Assembly: GCF_024436375.1 (NCBI RefSeq)
Contig: NZ_JAFMZM010000002.1
Location: 1-64,000, forward strand
Length of the DNA stretch: 64,000 nucleotides
Source: Nocardioides astragali
GTDB taxonomy: Bacteria > Actinomycetota > Actinomycetes > Propionibacteriales > Nocardioidaceae
Direction of reading: 5' to 3'
This document shows, in pieces, positions 25,983-35,902 of this stretch; within the stretch, counting starts at the first letter, position 1; each line of letters starts with the position of its first letter. A program made the translations under genes and the position numbers. The notes beneath the pieces were generated by a model. That model was given only the letters and a program-made list of their open reading frames with translations. It did not search any database and was not told the DNA's origin.

Positions 25983-26758
25983 ACCTCGCTCACGACGACG
26001 TCGAGCTGGGTGCCCTTCGGCGTCGGCGCGCCGACCTCGACGGTCCAGCCGAGGCGGACGAGGGTCTGGGCGAGCGCCTTCGGGGTGCGCGGGTCCGCGC
26101 CGTCCTCCAGCAGGGCTCGGACGATGCGGCCCTTGGTGGCCTTGTTGAAGTGGCTCACGACGGTGCGCCTGCCGCCCGACTCGTGGAGGACGCGCACGGT
26201 CGTGACCCGGCGGGCCGTGTCCGGTGTGGGCCTCCAGAAGGCGGCGTACGTGCTGGACCGGAGGTCCACGAGCAGCCCCTGGCGCATCGCGTCGGTGATC
26301 GCCTCGCCCAGCACCTCCCGCCACGCGCCGGCGACCGAGCCGACGCCCGGGAGGACGGCGTCACCGGAGAGCCGGTAGGCGGGGATCCGGTCGCCGGGCC
26401 GGAGCAGTCCGAACAGGGCGCTGGTCACTGCGACGCGAGTGGTGGCGCGGCGCCTGGCCGCGGGGGAGAGGGTCGCCAGGTCCAGTGCGTCGTAGAGGAC
26501 GCCGGTGTAGATCGCGTCCGCACGGGCGGTCGGCGCGGAGTCGAGGGACGCGTTGCGCTGCACGAGGTCGCGCTGTGCTGGGCCGAGGCCGAGCACTGCA
26601 GCCGCCTTGTCGGCGTCGTCACGGCACAGGGAGGTGAGTGCCTCCAGCAACGTCGTACGGGTCGCGGTCAGCGAGGGTGAGGCAAGCGAGGAGAGGTCGA
26701 GGGGCTTGCCCCGTCGGGGAGCGGTCTTGCCCTCGCTGGGCGGCAGCAGGATCAGCAC
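25979..26758 (-). CDS. yaaA: Peroxide stress protein YaaA family
   Basis: 259 residues from GTG 26758, six bases after TACCCT (leaderless); GTG 26764 would lie inside the predicted leader. UPF0246/DUF328 signature LILLPPSEGKT at the N-terminus and VVSHFNKATKGRIVRAL late in the chain. E. coli YaaA lowers free iron and protects DNA from peroxide (family knowledge). Confidence 0.9.
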   Translation of the reverse strand: MLILLPPSEGKTAPRRGKPLDLSSLASPSLTATRTTLLEALTSLCRDDADKAAAVLGLGPAQRDLVQRNASLDSAPTARADAIYTGVLYDALDLATLSPAARRRATTRVAVTSALFGLLRPGDRIPAYRLSGDAVLPGVGSVAGAWREVLGEAITDAMRQGLLVDLRSSTYAAFWRPTPDTARRVTTVRVLHESGGRRTVVSHFNKATKGRIVRALLEDGADPRTPKALAQTLVRLGWTVEVGAPTPKGTQLDVVVSEV

Positions 26759-26764
26759 GCGCAC

Positions 26765-26770
26765 AGGGTA
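26765..26770 (-). promoter_or_regulatory. -10 element of yaaA (leaderless)
   Basis: TACCCT on the minus strand, six bases before GTG 26758. Confidence 0.5.
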
Positions 26771-26822
26771 GGTGCGCGTCCGACCCTTGTCGTCGCGGGT
26801 CCGGGATTCGACGGCTCCCGGT

Positions 26823-26828
26823 TAGGGT
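26823..26828 (+). promoter_or_regulatory. -10 element of the RNB ribonuclease gene (leaderless)
   Basis: TAGGGT followed by six bases and ATG 26835. Back to back with the yaaA promoter within 76 bp. Confidence 0.6.
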
Positions 26829-26834
26829 CGGGAC

Positions 26835-28295
26835 ATGCCCAGCAATCGTGTGGTGAAGGTCCGACCGAGCGGGGACAGCGTGTCTGCGCAGCAGATGCGG
26901 GACGGCATCGCGGCGATCCAGGCCGAGCTGAAGGTCTCGCCGGCCTTCCCCGATGCGGTCGAGCAGGCTGCGGCCGAGGCGGCCGCAAACCCACGGCTCC
27001 CCGACCTGGACCGCACGGACATCGAGCTCGTCACGATCGACCCGGAGTCGGCCCGCGACCTCGACCAGGCGATGCACATCGAGCGCGACCCCCAGAACCC
27101 AGGTGGCTACGTCGTCCACTACGCGATCGCCGACGTGGCGGCGTTCGTGACGGCCGGGGACGCCGTCGACGTCGAGGCCCACCGGCGCGGAGAGACGCTC
27201 TACGGCGCCGACTCCAAGGTCCCGCTGCACCCGCCCGTGCTCAGCGAGGGCGCGGCGTCGCTGCTCCCCGACGAGGTCCGGCCCGCCCTGCTGTGGACCA
27301 TCAAGGTCGACGGGACGGGCGAGGGCACGGACGTCGACGTCGAGCGGGCGCTGGTGAAGTCGCGCGCCAAGCTGTCCTACGAGGGTGTCCAGGCCGACCT
27401 CGACGCCGACCGTGCCAGCGAGCTGATCGGACTGCTCAAGGAGGTCGGCGAGCTGCGGCTGGCACGTGAGGCCGCGCGGGGCGGGGTGTCGCTTCCGCTG
27501 CCCGAGCAGGAGCTCGTGGAGGACGAGGCGGGCCACTGGCGGCTGGAGTTCCGCCGGCTGACGGCGGTCGAGACCTGGAACGCGCAGATCTCGCTGCTGA
27601 CCGGCATGGCCGCGGCCTCGCTGATGGTCTACGCCCGCGTCGGCGTCCTGCGCACCCTGCCGCCGGCAGATCCACGCGACGTCAAGCGGCTGCACCGCAC
27701 CGCACGGGCGCTGGGGATCGAGTGGCCGGCCGAGCAGCTCTACCCCGACTTCATCCGGACGCTCGACCCCTCCAGGCCGACGCACGCGGCGATGGTCGTC
27801 GCGTGCACCCGGCTGCTGCGCGGCGCCGGCTACGTCACGTTCAACGGCGAGCTCCCCGAGCTGGCGCAGCACTCGGCGCTCGCCTCCGAGTACGCCCACG
27901 TCACTGCGCCGCTGCGCCGCCTGGCCGACCGCTACGCCGGCGAGATCTGCGTGGCGCTGTGCGCCGGCACCGACGTGCCCGACTGGGTGATCGCCGCGAT
28001 GTCGCAGCTGCCCGACACCATGACCGACTCCGGTCGGCGCGCCAACCAGTACGAGAACGCCGTCGTCGACCTCTGCGAGGCGGAGCTGCTCGCCGAGCGG
28101 GTCGGTGACACCTTCGCCGCCGTCGTGGTCGAGCTCGACGACAAGGACAAGAAGAGGGGCGACATCACCATCCGCGAGCCCGCCATCGAGGCGTCGGTGA
28201 CGGGCGAGCAGGACCTGCCGCTCGGCGAGGAGGTCACGGTGGAGCTGGTGCAGGCCGACCCGGCGTCGCGGGCGGTGGCGTTCCGCCTGGCGTGA
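26835..28295 (+). CDS. RNB-domain exoribonuclease (RNase II/R family)
   Basis: 486 residues. The RNB catalytic core carries the conserved acidic cluster TIDPESARDLDQAM (magnesium site) and the end motif HVTAPLRRLADRYAGE. Shorter than E. coli RNase II (644): no clear N-terminal cold-shock domains and only a short C-terminal region, as is usual for this actinobacterial group. 3'-5' RNA degradation in the cytoplasm. Confidence 0.9.
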   Translation: MPSNRVVKVRPSGDSVSAQQMRDGIAAIQAELKVSPAFPDAVEQAAAEAAANPRLPDLDRTDIELVTIDPESARDLDQAMHIERDPQNPGGYVVHYAIADVAAFVTAGDAVDVEAHRRGETLYGADSKVPLHPPVLSEGAASLLPDEVRPALLWTIKVDGTGEGTDVDVERALVKSRAKLSYEGVQADLDADRASELIGLLKEVGELRLAREAARGGVSLPLPEQELVEDEAGHWRLEFRRLTAVETWNAQISLLTGMAAASLMVYARVGVLRTLPPADPRDVKRLHRTARALGIEWPAEQLYPDFIRTLDPSRPTHAAMVVACTRLLRGAGYVTFNGELPELAQHSALASEYAHVTAPLRRLADRYAGEICVALCAGTDVPDWVIAAMSQLPDTMTDSGRRANQYENAVVDLCEAELLAERVGDTFAAVVVELDDKDKKRGDITIREPAIEASVTGEQDLPLGEEVTVELVQADPASRAVAFRLA

Positions 28296-28359
28296 GCGCC
28301 GCCCGCCGCCGGTGAACCCCACGCCTGGGCGGTGCGTACTCCCCGGCGAGGAGGTCCTT

Positions 28360-29115
28360 GTGGTCGGTGTCCGTCTCGGTCTGGTGACCGGTCTGGTGAG
28401 CGTGGTCGTCCTGCTCGCCGTCCTCGGCATGGCCCCCGGCGTCGGCCGGGTGGGCTGGATCGTCGGACTGGCCTGCGCGTGCGTGCTCGCCGGGTCCGCC
28501 GCGTGCAGGGCCGGGGTCGACCGGGTGATGACGCTGGGCCCTGCCGACCTGGTCACCCTGACGCGGGCCGTGCTCGCCTGCGGCGTCGCGGCCCTCGCGG
28601 CCGAGTCGCTGGTCACCGACACCGAGGTCGGCGGCACCCTGGTGCCGCTGGCAGTGGTGGCGCTCGCCCTCGACTTCGTCGACGGCCGGGTGGCTCGGCG
28701 CACGGGCACCGCATCGGCGTACGGCGCCCGGCTGGACGGGGAGGCCGATGCCTTCCTGATCCTCGTGCTCAGCGTCCACGTCGCCAGCTCGGCCGGCAGC
28801 TGGGTGCTGGCCATGGGGGTCGTGCGCTACGCCTACGCGGTAGCCACGTGGGTGCTGCCGTGGATGCAGCAGCCGCTGCCCCCGCGCTACTGGCGCAAGG
28901 TCGTCGCGGCCTTCGTCGGGACGGTCCTCGTCGTGGCGGCCTCCGGCTCCGCGCCGGACCCCGTGACGTACGCCGCGCTGGTTGCGGCCGGACTGCTGCT
29001 CGCCGAGTCGTTCGGCTGGGACGTCGTGTGGCTCTGGCGACGGCGCCCGACCCGGATGAACCGAACCGCCGGACGCCCCGTTCTCCCTGGCAAGGCCCTC
29101 GATCGAAGCAGGTGA
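28360..29115 (+). CDS. CDP-alcohol phosphatidyltransferase
   Basis: 251 residues from GTG 28360 with GAGGAGG upstream; GTG 28312 is an alternative. Full family motif DG-x2-AR-x8-G-x3-D-x3-D is visible as DGRVARRTGTASAYGARLDG followed by EAD. About six membrane segments. Transfers a phosphoalcohol from CDP to a hydroxyl acceptor; the acceptor is unknown. Confidence 0.88.
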   Translation: MVGVRLGLVTGLVSVVVLLAVLGMAPGVGRVGWIVGLACACVLAGSAACRAGVDRVMTLGPADLVTLTRAVLACGVAALAAESLVTDTEVGGTLVPLAVVALALDFVDGRVARRTGTASAYGARLDGEADAFLILVLSVHVASSAGSWVLAMGVVRYAYAVATWVLPWMQQPLPPRYWRKVVAAFVGTVLVVAASGSAPDPVTYAALVAAGLLLAESFGWDVVWLWRRRPTRMNRTAGRPVLPGKALDRSR

Positions 29116-29120
29116 CAGAC

Positions 29121-29486
29121 ATGCGTGTGGTTGCAGCAGTCTCGGTGCTCGTGTCCGCAGCGGTGCACCTCTACCTCTGGCTGGACTTCGCCCGCGACGA
29201 CGACTTCCTCGGACCCTCGTTCATGCTCAACGCCGTCGGCGGCGCGGTGATCGCCGTGCTGCTCCTGGTGTGGCGGCACTGGGTGCCGCCCTTCCTCGCG
29301 GTGGGCTTCGGCCTCTCCACGCTGCTCGCCTTCGTGCTGGCCACGACGGTCGGCCTGTTCGGAGTCACGGCGAGCTGGACCGGCTGGGCGGTGTGGGTCG
29401 CGGCCGTCTCCGAGGTCGTCGCGGCGGTGGCAGGGGCGATCCTGCTCGTCGCGGACAACCCGCTCCGCTCACGCGTCGAGTCGTAG
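29121..29486 (+). CDS. Small four-helix membrane protein
   Basis: 121 residues from ATG 29121 (AGGTG upstream), 5 bases after the phosphotransferase gene. Four predicted membrane helices (VVAAVSVLVSAAVHLYLWL, MLNAVGGAVIAVLLLVW, FGLSTLLAFVLATTVGLFGV, WVAAVSEVVAAVAGAILLVA). No recognised domain. Its end overlaps the convergent anti-sigma gene by 18 bases. Confidence 0.75.
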   Translation: MRVVAAVSVLVSAAVHLYLWLDFARDDDFLGPSFMLNAVGGAVIAVLLLVWRHWVPPFLAVGFGLSTLLAFVLATTVGLFGVTASWTGWAVWVAAVSEVVAAVAGAILLVADNPLRSRVES

Positions 29487-30167
29487 GACGACGCGGCCGT
29501 CGGTCGTCCGGACCTCCACGTCAGCGATGTCGTCGCGACCGACGGAGGTGGCGGCGGGCACCTCCATGGTGGTGCCGTCGACGGAGCGCCAGCTGCCCAC
29601 CTGCTCCGTACGCCCGTCCTCCGTGGTGACGAACAGCAGGTAGTCGACCTTGCCGGGCAGCTCGACGTCGACCCACTCGCGGTCGTAGGTGCAGGTGATC
29701 AGCAACCGGGTGCCCCAGGTGACCGCCTCCAGGCCCAGGGTGGCCTGGATCGGCACCTCGCCGACGGGCCTCATCGCCCGGGTCTCCACCACGGCCGAGC
29801 TGCTCGTGCCCGGTCCGCTGACGGGCGGAGCGTCGTCGCCCCTGGTCAGGACCACCGGCACGGCGAGGGCTGCGACCGCGGCCGCGGCAGCGAGGCCGGC
29901 GAACACGGCCGTGCGCCGCCGACGGCGGTCCTCGACGGCACGGTTGAGCGCGGGCAGGAGGGTGGAGGGCAGGGGCGGGTCGTCCGGCGGGTTCTCGAGC
30001 ACGCTCGCGTCGATCCGGTCCAGGAGCCCGGGCATGCCGGCCAGTGAGCGGACCGACCGCGTGCACGCGTCGCACGTCTCGAGGTGCCGCTCGAACTCGA
30101 GGCGTTCGGCGGGGCTGAGGGCGCCGAGCACGTAGGCCGCGTCGTCGTGGGCGAAGTCGCAGCTCAT
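29469..30167 (-). CDS. Zinc-binding anti-sigma factor, RskA/RslA-like
   Basis: 232 residues from ATG 30167, overlapping the sigma stop (ATGA). The N-terminal ZAS domain has HLETCDAC (H-x3-C-x2-C) plus an upstream His (FAHDDAAYVLGAL); one membrane helix at about residues 87-107 (TAVFAGLAAAAAVAALAVPV); an extracytoplasmic domain of about 120 residues (RskA-type anti-sigma K). Holds the partner sigma factor inactive until an outside signal. Confidence 0.92.
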   Translation of the reverse strand: MSCDFAHDDAAYVLGALSPAERLEFERHLETCDACTRSVRSLAGMPGLLDRIDASVLENPPDDPPLPSTLLPALNRAVEDRRRRRTAVFAGLAAAAAVAALAVPVVLTRGDDAPPVSGPGTSSSAVVETRAMRPVGEVPIQATLGLEAVTWGTRLLITCTYDREWVDVELPGKVDYLLFVTTEDGRTEQVGSWRSVDGTTMEVPAATSVGRDDIADVEVRTTDGRVVLRLDA

Positions 30168-30682
30168 CCGGTCACCCCCATCTCCTCCAGGGCGAGCCGG
30201 AGCGCGCGCAGGGCGTAGTGGGTGCGGGACTTCACGGTGCCCGGGGGGATGCCGAGGCGGCGCGCCACGTCGGCGACCGACCGCCCGCGGTAGTAGCACT
30301 CGAGCAGCACGATCCTGTGGTCCTCGGACAGGTGCGTGAGCGCCTCGGCCACCATCCAGGAGAGCAGCAGCTGGTCGCTCGCGTCGTCCTCCGCCGAGCG
30401 TCGTGGCTCGGGGACCTCCTCGACCGGGGACTCCGGTCGGGCACGGCGGCTGCGCCAGTCGTCGATCACGATGTTGCGGGCCACGGTGAACAACCAGGAG
30501 CGCACGGCTGCCGGTGAGCTCTCGAGGATGGTGCGGTGGCGCCAGGCGCGCAGCAGCGTCTCCTGGGTGACGTCCTCGGCGTGGGAGCGGTCGTTGCCGA
30601 CCAGGCGCAGGCAGAAGCGCCAGAGCACGTCGGCGTGCTCGTCGTGCACCCGTCGCATCTGCGCGACCTCGTCCTTCGGCAC
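30164..30682 (-). CDS. ECF sigma factor
   Basis: 172 residues from GTG 30682 behind AGGAGG (30689-30694). Sigma region 2 (VLWRFCLRLVGNDRSHAEDV, ETLLRAWRH, NIVIDDWRSRR) and region 4 (DHRIVLLECYYRGRSVADVA, RRLGIPPGTVKSRTHYALRA). Of the SigK/SigL kind given its RskA-like partner in the same operon. The upstream open frame to 31177 is not coding: it overlaps the sulfatase gene. Confidence 0.93.
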   Translation of the reverse strand: MPKDEVAQMRRVHDEHADVLWRFCLRLVGNDRSHAEDVTQETLLRAWRHRTILESSPAAVRSWLFTVARNIVIDDWRSRRARPESPVEEVPEPRRSAEDDASDQLLLSWMVAEALTHLSEDHRIVLLECYYRGRSVADVARRLGIPPGTVKSRTHYALRALRLALEEMGVTG

Positions 30683-30726
30683 CTCACTCCTCCTGCCCGG
30701 GGAGACGCCCGGCGACTCCGAACGGT

Positions 30727-32403
30727 TCACCGCGTGCTCGCTCGGGTGCTCACAGTCTTGCCCTCCGGGCCGAATGCCGCGAGGAACTCGTCGCGGAACG
30801 CGTCCATCCGCCAGACCGGCGCCTCGTCCGAGGGTCGGAGGCCGTCGTCCCACCCCCACCCGCTGATCAGGTCCATGACGGCCGGGTCGGCCGCGATCAC
30901 CGTCACCGGCACGTCGTGTCCCGAGTCCTCTCCGGACACGATGGTCGCCGGCTGGTGGTCGCCCAGCATGACGACCACGAGGTCCTCGTCGCTGGTGCTC
31001 GACAGGAACCAGAAGACGGACTGCAGCGAGTAGGCGATCGACCCGGCGTACGCCGCGCGCACCCGGGACGGGTCGGGCCAGATGTCGGCCTCGGAGGGCA
31101 GGGTCTCGGGCATCCCGTCGAAGACCGATCCGTCGCCCACGCTCTCTTGTGCGACGAGGCGTGGGGTGCGTGACCACGGGGCGTGGCTGCTGATCAGGTC
31201 GATCTCGGCCATGACCGGCACGCGGTCGCGTGGCTCGAGCTCGAGCCGCCGGAACGCGTCGAGGGTGAACTGGTCGGGCATGGTCGGGTAGCCGAAGCGT
31301 GGCCCCCGGTAGCCGATGTTGCGCGAGTCGTAGACGTGGTCATAGTTGTAGAACTCCCCCTGCGGCCAGGCGCGGGTGTTGGCAGGGACGGCCGCGACGG
31401 TGCGCCAACCGGCCCGCCCGAACAGGCTCGAGAGGGTCTCGCGAGGCGTCGTGACGAGGTGGTCGTAGCGCTGCTGGGTGTCGACCCACAGGCCCGCGTG
31501 CAGCGTGGCGTGCGCGAGCCAGCTCAGCGCTCCGAAGGTCGACGAGGTCAGCCAGCCGCTTCGGGCGCTGAAGCCCGTACGCGTTAGCTCGCGCGCGCCG
31601 TCCTCGAGGGCGACGTCGACAGCGGGCGAGAGGCCCGGGTCGTCGAGCGCGACGCGTCCATAGCTCTCGACGAACACGAACACGACGTCCTTGCCCCGCA
31701 GGGCGGTGAGCAGCTGGTCGGCGGGCTGGTCGCGCATCGGGTCGGATTCCGCCGCGGCGACGAACTCGCGCTGGTCGCGCAGCTGCGACGGCACGCGCGC
31801 GACCTGCCCGTAGACGTACGACGCCGTGTCCCGCGACGCCACGGGGAGGGTGCCGGGACGCACCCCGAGCAGGCTCAGAGCCAGCCAGAGGGGCAGGAGC
31901 ACGGAGACCAGGCGCACAGTCGCGGTCCGGTGGCGCAGGGCGGCGCCAGAGACACGTACGACGGCGCGCGGCACCAGCACGAGAGCGGCGAGGAGGGCTG
32001 CGGCTGCGCCTGCCAGGAGCAGGACCCCGAGCGGTCCCTCAGCGGCACCCCGCACCGTCTCCACGAGGGAGCCGGCGTAGCGCCAGTCGATCATCGGGTC
32101 GAACGGCCGGTTCAGCGCCTGGAAGAAGCCCACGTCGAGCAGCTTGGACATCGTGACGACGCCCAGCAGCGTGCCGGCGGTGACGACCAGCAGCCGGCGG
32201 AGGCGTACGAAGCGCTCCGGCAGGACGAGCACCACCGCGAGCAGGACGAGCAGCTCGAGCGGCAGCCGCAGGAGGGCGGTCGGTGTCATCTCCTCGAGCC
32301 GGTTGGGCGACGTGAGCGCGACCGCCACGAGGGTGAGCGACAGTAGGGTCAGCACGACCGACCAGGCCCGGCGTTGAACCGACGGCACACCCACTCCGTT
32401 CAT
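30727..32403 (-). CDS. Membrane sulfatase/phosphoglycerol-transferase-like enzyme
   Basis: 558 residues. Five N-terminal membrane helices, then an alkaline-phosphatase-superfamily domain from about residue 230: [12 protein letters not shown] (nucleophile region), [10 protein letters not shown], and [11 protein letters not shown] near residue 490. LtaS-like proteins attach phosphoglycerol or phosphoalcohol groups to envelope polymers; which polymer is unknown. ATG 32403. Separated from the ECF sigma gene by 44 bases, so possibly co-transcribed. Confidence 0.8.
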   Translation of the reverse strand: MNGVGVPSVQRRAWSVVLTLLSLTLVAVALTSPNRLEEMTPTALLRLPLELLVLLAVVLVLPERFVRLRRLLVVTAGTLLGVVTMSKLLDVGFFQALNRPFDPMIDWRYAGSLVETVRGAAEGPLGVLLLAGAAAALLAALVLVPRAVVRVSGAALRHRTATVRLVSVLLPLWLALSLLGVRPGTLPVASRDTASYVYGQVARVPSQLRDQREFVAAAESDPMRDQPADQLLTALRGKDVVFVFVESYGRVALDDPGLSPAVDVALEDGARELTRTGFSARSGWLTSSTFGALSWLAHATLHAGLWVDTQQRYDHLVTTPRETLSSLFGRAGWRTVAAVPANTRAWPQGEFYNYDHVYDSRNIGYRGPRFGYPTMPDQFTLDAFRRLELEPRDRVPVMAEIDLISSHAPWSRTPRLVAQESVGDGSVFDGMPETLPSEADIWPDPSRVRAAYAGSIAYSLQSVFWFLSSTSDEDLVVVMLGDHQPATIVSGEDSGHDVPVTVIAADPAVMDLISGWGWDDGLRPSDEAPVWRMDAFRDEFLAAFGPEGKTVSTRASTR

Positions 32404-32482
32404 CCCGGCGTACAGGGAGCATCAGGAGAGGGAACGGAGCACGGTCCCTCCTGGTTCACACCGAACGAGCAGAGGTGGACGA

Positions 32483-33493
32483 GTGCGAGGAGAGGCCCGG
32501 GCCTTCTGGCTCAGGGAACCGGGGGTCGGCGAGATCCGAGACGTCTCGCTGCCGCCGCCGGGGCCCGAGGACGTCGTCGTGCGGACTTTGCGCTCGGCCA
32601 TCAGCCGGGGGACCGAGAGCCTGGTCTTCGGCGGTCACGTGCCGGTCGACCAGCGCAGCGCGATGCGGGCGCCCTTCCAGGACGGCGAGTTCCCGGGACC
32701 GGTGAAGTACGGCTACCTCAACGTCGGTCTCGTGGAGCACGGCCCCGACACGTTGCGCGGCCGCAACGTGTTCTGCCTGCACCCGCACCAGACGGCGTAC
32801 GTCGTTCCGTCCTCGGCAGTCGTCCCCGTGCCGGACGGGGTGCCCGTGGCACGAGCGGTGCTGGCCGGCATCGTGGAGACGGCGGTCAACGCGCTGTGGG
32901 ACGCGCCGCCTCTGGTGGGCGACCGCGTGGCGGTCGTCGGGGCGGGGGTGCTCGGGTGCTCCGTGGCCCGGCTGGCCGCGCGAGTTCCCGGCACGACGGT
33001 GACCCTGGTCGACATCGACCCGTCACGCGCGTCCGTTGCGGCCGCGCTCGGCGTGGACTTCGCGCTGCCCCAGGACGCGGAGGGCGGGTGCGACCTGGTG
33101 GTGCACACCAGCGCCACCTCAGCCGGCCTCCAACGCTCTCTGGAGCTGCTCGCGCCGGAGGGCACGGTGCTCGAGCTCAGCTGGTACGGCGACCAGCCCA
33201 CGACGCTCTCGCTCGGCGGCAGCTTCCACGTGGGACGGCTGACCCTGAGGGGGAGCCAGGTGGGCCGCGTGTCCCCGGCGCGCCGCGACAGCCGGACGAC
33301 CTCGCAACGCCTCGCGCTCGCGCTGCGGCTGCTGCGGGACGTGGCGTTCGACAGCCTGCTGACGGGGGAGTCGGCCTTCGAGTCGCTGCCCGAGGTGATG
33401 CCCCGGCTGGTCTCGCGCGAGCTGCCCGCCTTGTGCCACGGCGTGACCTACGGCCCGCTCGACGAGGAGGAGGAGGTCCCGTGTTCGGCGTGA
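32483..33493 (+). CDS. Medium-chain dehydrogenase, BchC-like
   Basis: 336 residues, GTG 32483 with AGAGG upstream. Rossmann motif [16 protein letters not shown] near residue 155; N-terminal catalytic domain with [12 protein letters not shown] in place of the usual catalytic Cys-Gly zinc site, as in bacteriochlorophyllide dehydrogenase BchC and relatives. First gene of the seven-ORF operon to ribA; it overlaps the next gene by 13 bases. Presumably oxidises or reduces an alcohol/ketone of the pathway product. Confidence 0.85.
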   Translation: MRGEARAFWLREPGVGEIRDVSLPPPGPEDVVVRTLRSAISRGTESLVFGGHVPVDQRSAMRAPFQDGEFPGPVKYGYLNVGLVEHGPDTLRGRNVFCLHPHQTAYVVPSSAVVPVPDGVPVARAVLAGIVETAVNALWDAPPLVGDRVAVVGAGVLGCSVARLAARVPGTTVTLVDIDPSRASVAAALGVDFALPQDAEGGCDLVVHTSATSAGLQRSLELLAPEGTVLELSWYGDQPTTLSLGGSFHVGRLTLRGSQVGRVSPARRDSRTTSQRLALALRLLRDVAFDSLLTGESAFESLPEVMPRLVSRELPALCHGVTYGPLDEEEEVPCSA

Positions 33494-33876
33494 CGGTCCG
33501 CGACCACATGATGGTCGCCCACAGCTTCCGGGGCGAGGTGTTCGGACCCGCCCAGCGGCTGCACGGCGCCACGTTCGTCGTGGACGCGACGTTCCGCGGG
33601 GACGTCCTCGACGAGGACGGGATCCTCGTCGACATCGCCCAGGCGACCGACGCGCTGAGGGCCGTCGTCTCCGAGCTGTCCTACCGCAACCTCGACGAGG
33701 AGCCGATCTTCGCCGGGACCAACACGACGACCGAGGTGCTGGCGCGCCACGTGGCCGACCGACTGGCCGAGCAGGTGGCGGCCGGTGCGCTCGGGCCCGC
33801 GCCGGGACTCAGCGGGCTCGTGGTCACGCTGCACGAGTCCCACGTCGCGTGGGCGAGCTACGAGCGATCGCTGTGA
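33481..33876 (+). CDS. 6-pyruvoyl/6-carboxytetrahydropterin synthase homologue lacking catalytic residues
   Basis: 131 residues from GTG 33481 with GGAGGAGG upstream. T-fold pterin-binding protein: [16 protein letters not shown], and substrate-anchoring Glu in TLHESHVAW. Compared with QueD (KCGRLHGHSF), the nucleophile Cys and one zinc-binding His are both Ala ([10 protein letters not shown]), and the Asp-His pair is replaced (LSYRNLDEE). It may bind a pterin or pyrimidine without the normal chemistry, or perform a different reaction. Overlaps both neighbours. Confidence 0.85.
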   Translation: MFGVTVRDHMMVAHSFRGEVFGPAQRLHGATFVVDATFRGDVLDEDGILVDIAQATDALRAVVSELSYRNLDEEPIFAGTNTTTEVLARHVADRLAEQVAAGALGPAPGLSGLVVTLHESHVAWASYERSL

Positions 33877-34931
33877 CGCCCGGGATGCTGCACGTGGTCG
33901 TGCCGGGAGGATCCGACGACCCGGCACGGGCGAGCGGCGGCAACACCTACGACCGCGAGCTGTGCTCCGCACTGGCGCGACAGGGCCGGCCGGTCGACGT
34001 GATCGAGGTCGAGGGCGGCTGGCCGTGGTCCGCCGACCTGGGGTCATGTGGCCTCGCGCGGGCTCTGCGCCGGCTCCCGGACGGCGCGACCGTGCTCGTC
34101 GACGGGCTGCTCGCCTCACGGCTGCCCTCGGTGATGGTGCCCGAGGGTGGACGGCTGCGGATCGTGCTGCTCATGCACCTGCCGGCCGGCGTCGACGACG
34201 AGGCCGCCCGACCGGACGAGCGCCGCGTGGTGGCCGCCGCCGCCTCCGTCCTGACGCCCAGCGCCTGGTGCCGGGACTGGCTGGTGGGGGAGTACGACGT
34301 CGAGCCCGGGCGCGTGCACGTCGCCCACCCGGGCGTCGAGCGTGCAGCCGTGGCCGCGGGCTCGCCGGGCGGCACGTCCCTGCTGACGGTCGGGACGGTC
34401 AGCACCGTGAAGGGGCACGACCACCTCGTGGCGGCCCTCGCGCACCTGCGCGACCTCTCCTGGACCTGGAGCGCCGTCGGCTCGACGTCGGTCGAGCCGG
34501 ACTTCGCGGCAGCCGTGCAGGTCACCGCCGCGGGACTCGCGATCGACGACCGCTGCCGGTTCCCCGGGCCGCTGGCAGGGGACGCGCTGCAGTCGGCGTA
34601 CTCCGCCGCCGACCTGCTGGTGGTGCCCAGCCGCGCAGAGACCTACGGCATGGTCGTCACGGAGGCACTGGCCCACGGGCTGCCGGTCGTCGCCCACGAC
34701 GTCGGCGGGGTGCGCGAGGCCATCGGCGAGACGGCGAACGGTGCCGTGCCGGGCATCGTGGTGCGTCCGGGCGACCGCGCCGAGCTGGCGGCGGCGCTGA
34801 GGTCGTGGCTCTCGGACACCTCGCTGCGCTCGCGCCTGCGCGCCGCGGCACTCGAACGACGATCGCAGCTGGCCGGATGGTCGGTCACCGCCGAGCTCGT
34901 GGGATCCGTCGTACGGGACGTGGCGGCATGA
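33873..34931 (+). CDS. Glycosyltransferase family 4
   Basis: 352 residues, GTG 33873 in a GTGA overlap; ATG 33885 is an alternative. GT-B fold: N-terminal [19 protein letters not shown] (acceptor side), [20 protein letters not shown] in the linker, and the donor-binding E-x7-E in [20 protein letters not shown]. Retaining sugar transfer, probably onto a product or lipid made by this operon. Confidence 0.88.
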   Translation: MTPGMLHVVVPGGSDDPARASGGNTYDRELCSALARQGRPVDVIEVEGGWPWSADLGSCGLARALRRLPDGATVLVDGLLASRLPSVMVPEGGRLRIVLLMHLPAGVDDEAARPDERRVVAAAASVLTPSAWCRDWLVGEYDVEPGRVHVAHPGVERAAVAAGSPGGTSLLTVGTVSTVKGHDHLVAALAHLRDLSWTWSAVGSTSVEPDFAAAVQVTAAGLAIDDRCRFPGPLAGDALQSAYSAADLLVVPSRAETYGMVVTEALAHGLPVVAHDVGGVREAIGETANGAVPGIVVRPGDRAELAAALRSWLSDTSLRSRLRAAALERRSQLAGWSVTAELVGSVVRDVAA

Positions 34932-35902
34932 GCGCCTCTTCCGTGGCGAGCTCCGCGGCGAGTTCCGTGGCGAGGTGGCGCTGGCTGGTCGGCGCGCTGG
35001 TGCTCGCCCTCGTGGTCTGGCAGGTGGGGAGCGAGTCCGTGGTGGCAGGACTGCGTGCCCTCGACGCGGGGGTGGTCGCGCTCGGGCTGGGCGTCACCCT
35101 GGTCACGACCGCTGCCTGCGCCTGGCGCTGGCAGCTCGTCGCACGCGAGCTGGGGGTCGCCATCGAGCTGCCCACGGCCGTTGCGGCGTGCTACCGCGCC
35201 CAGCTCCTCAACACGGTCCTGCCCGGCGGCGTGCTCGGTGACGTGCACCGCGGGCTGGTGCACGGACGCTCGACCGGGGAGACCGGACGGGCCCTGCGGG
35301 CGGTCGGCTGGGAGCGGTTCGCCGGGCAGGTGGTGCAGGCGCTCCTCGCTCTCGTCGTCCTGCTTCTGCTCCCGTCCCCGGTCCGGGCGGCGCTCCCGTG
35401 GGCGCTCGCCGTAGTCGTGATGGCGGTGATCGGCGTCGTGCTCCTGGTGCGACACACCCCGGAGCGTCCGACCTGGTGGAGCCGCGTGGCACGCGTCGTG
35501 CGCGACGACATCACGCTCGCGCTCCTCGTACGCCGGTCCTGGCCCGGGATCGTCGTGGCCTCGGTCGTCGCGGTGGCCGGGCACCTGACGACGTACGTCG
35601 TGGCTGCGCGGGCAGTGGGCGTCTCCGCACCGGTCACGACGCTGGTGCCGCTCGCCGTGGTGGTGCTGGTCGTCGCCGCAGTGCCGCTGAACCTGGCCGG
35701 GTGGGGACCGCGCGAGGGCATCGCCGCGTGGGTGTTCGCGGCCGCCGGCCTCGGTGCGGGCACCGGTGTGGCGACCGCCGTGGCCTACGGCGCGATCGTG
35801 CTGGTCGCCAACCTCCCGGGCGTCGTCGTGCTCCTCCGCGCTCGCGGGCCGGAGCGGGCCCGGGTGATCCACGTCGAGGCAGGAGGACGGGCCCGTGCCT
35901 GA
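34928..35902 (+). CDS. UPF0104 / lysylphosphatidylglycerol-synthase-like membrane protein
   Basis: 324 residues, ATG 34928 overlapping the GT stop (ATGA). About seven membrane helices; family motif YRAQLLNTVLPGGVLGDVHR and near the end PLNLAGWGPREGIAAW. No soluble acyltransferase domain. Such proteins often sit beside glycosyltransferases and are suspected flippases or lipid-linked sugar exporters (inference). Confidence 0.85.
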   Translation: MSASSVASSAASSVARWRWLVGALVLALVVWQVGSESVVAGLRALDAGVVALGLGVTLVTTAACAWRWQLVARELGVAIELPTAVAACYRAQLLNTVLPGGVLGDVHRGLVHGRSTGETGRALRAVGWERFAGQVVQALLALVVLLLLPSPVRAALPWALAVVVMAVIGVVLLVRHTPERPTWWSRVARVVRDDITLALLVRRSWPGIVVASVVAVAGHLTTYVVAARAVGVSAPVTTLVPLAVVVLVVAAVPLNLAGWGPREGIAAWVFAAAGLGAGTGVATAVAYGAIVLVANLPGVVVLLRARGPERARVIHVEAGGRARA

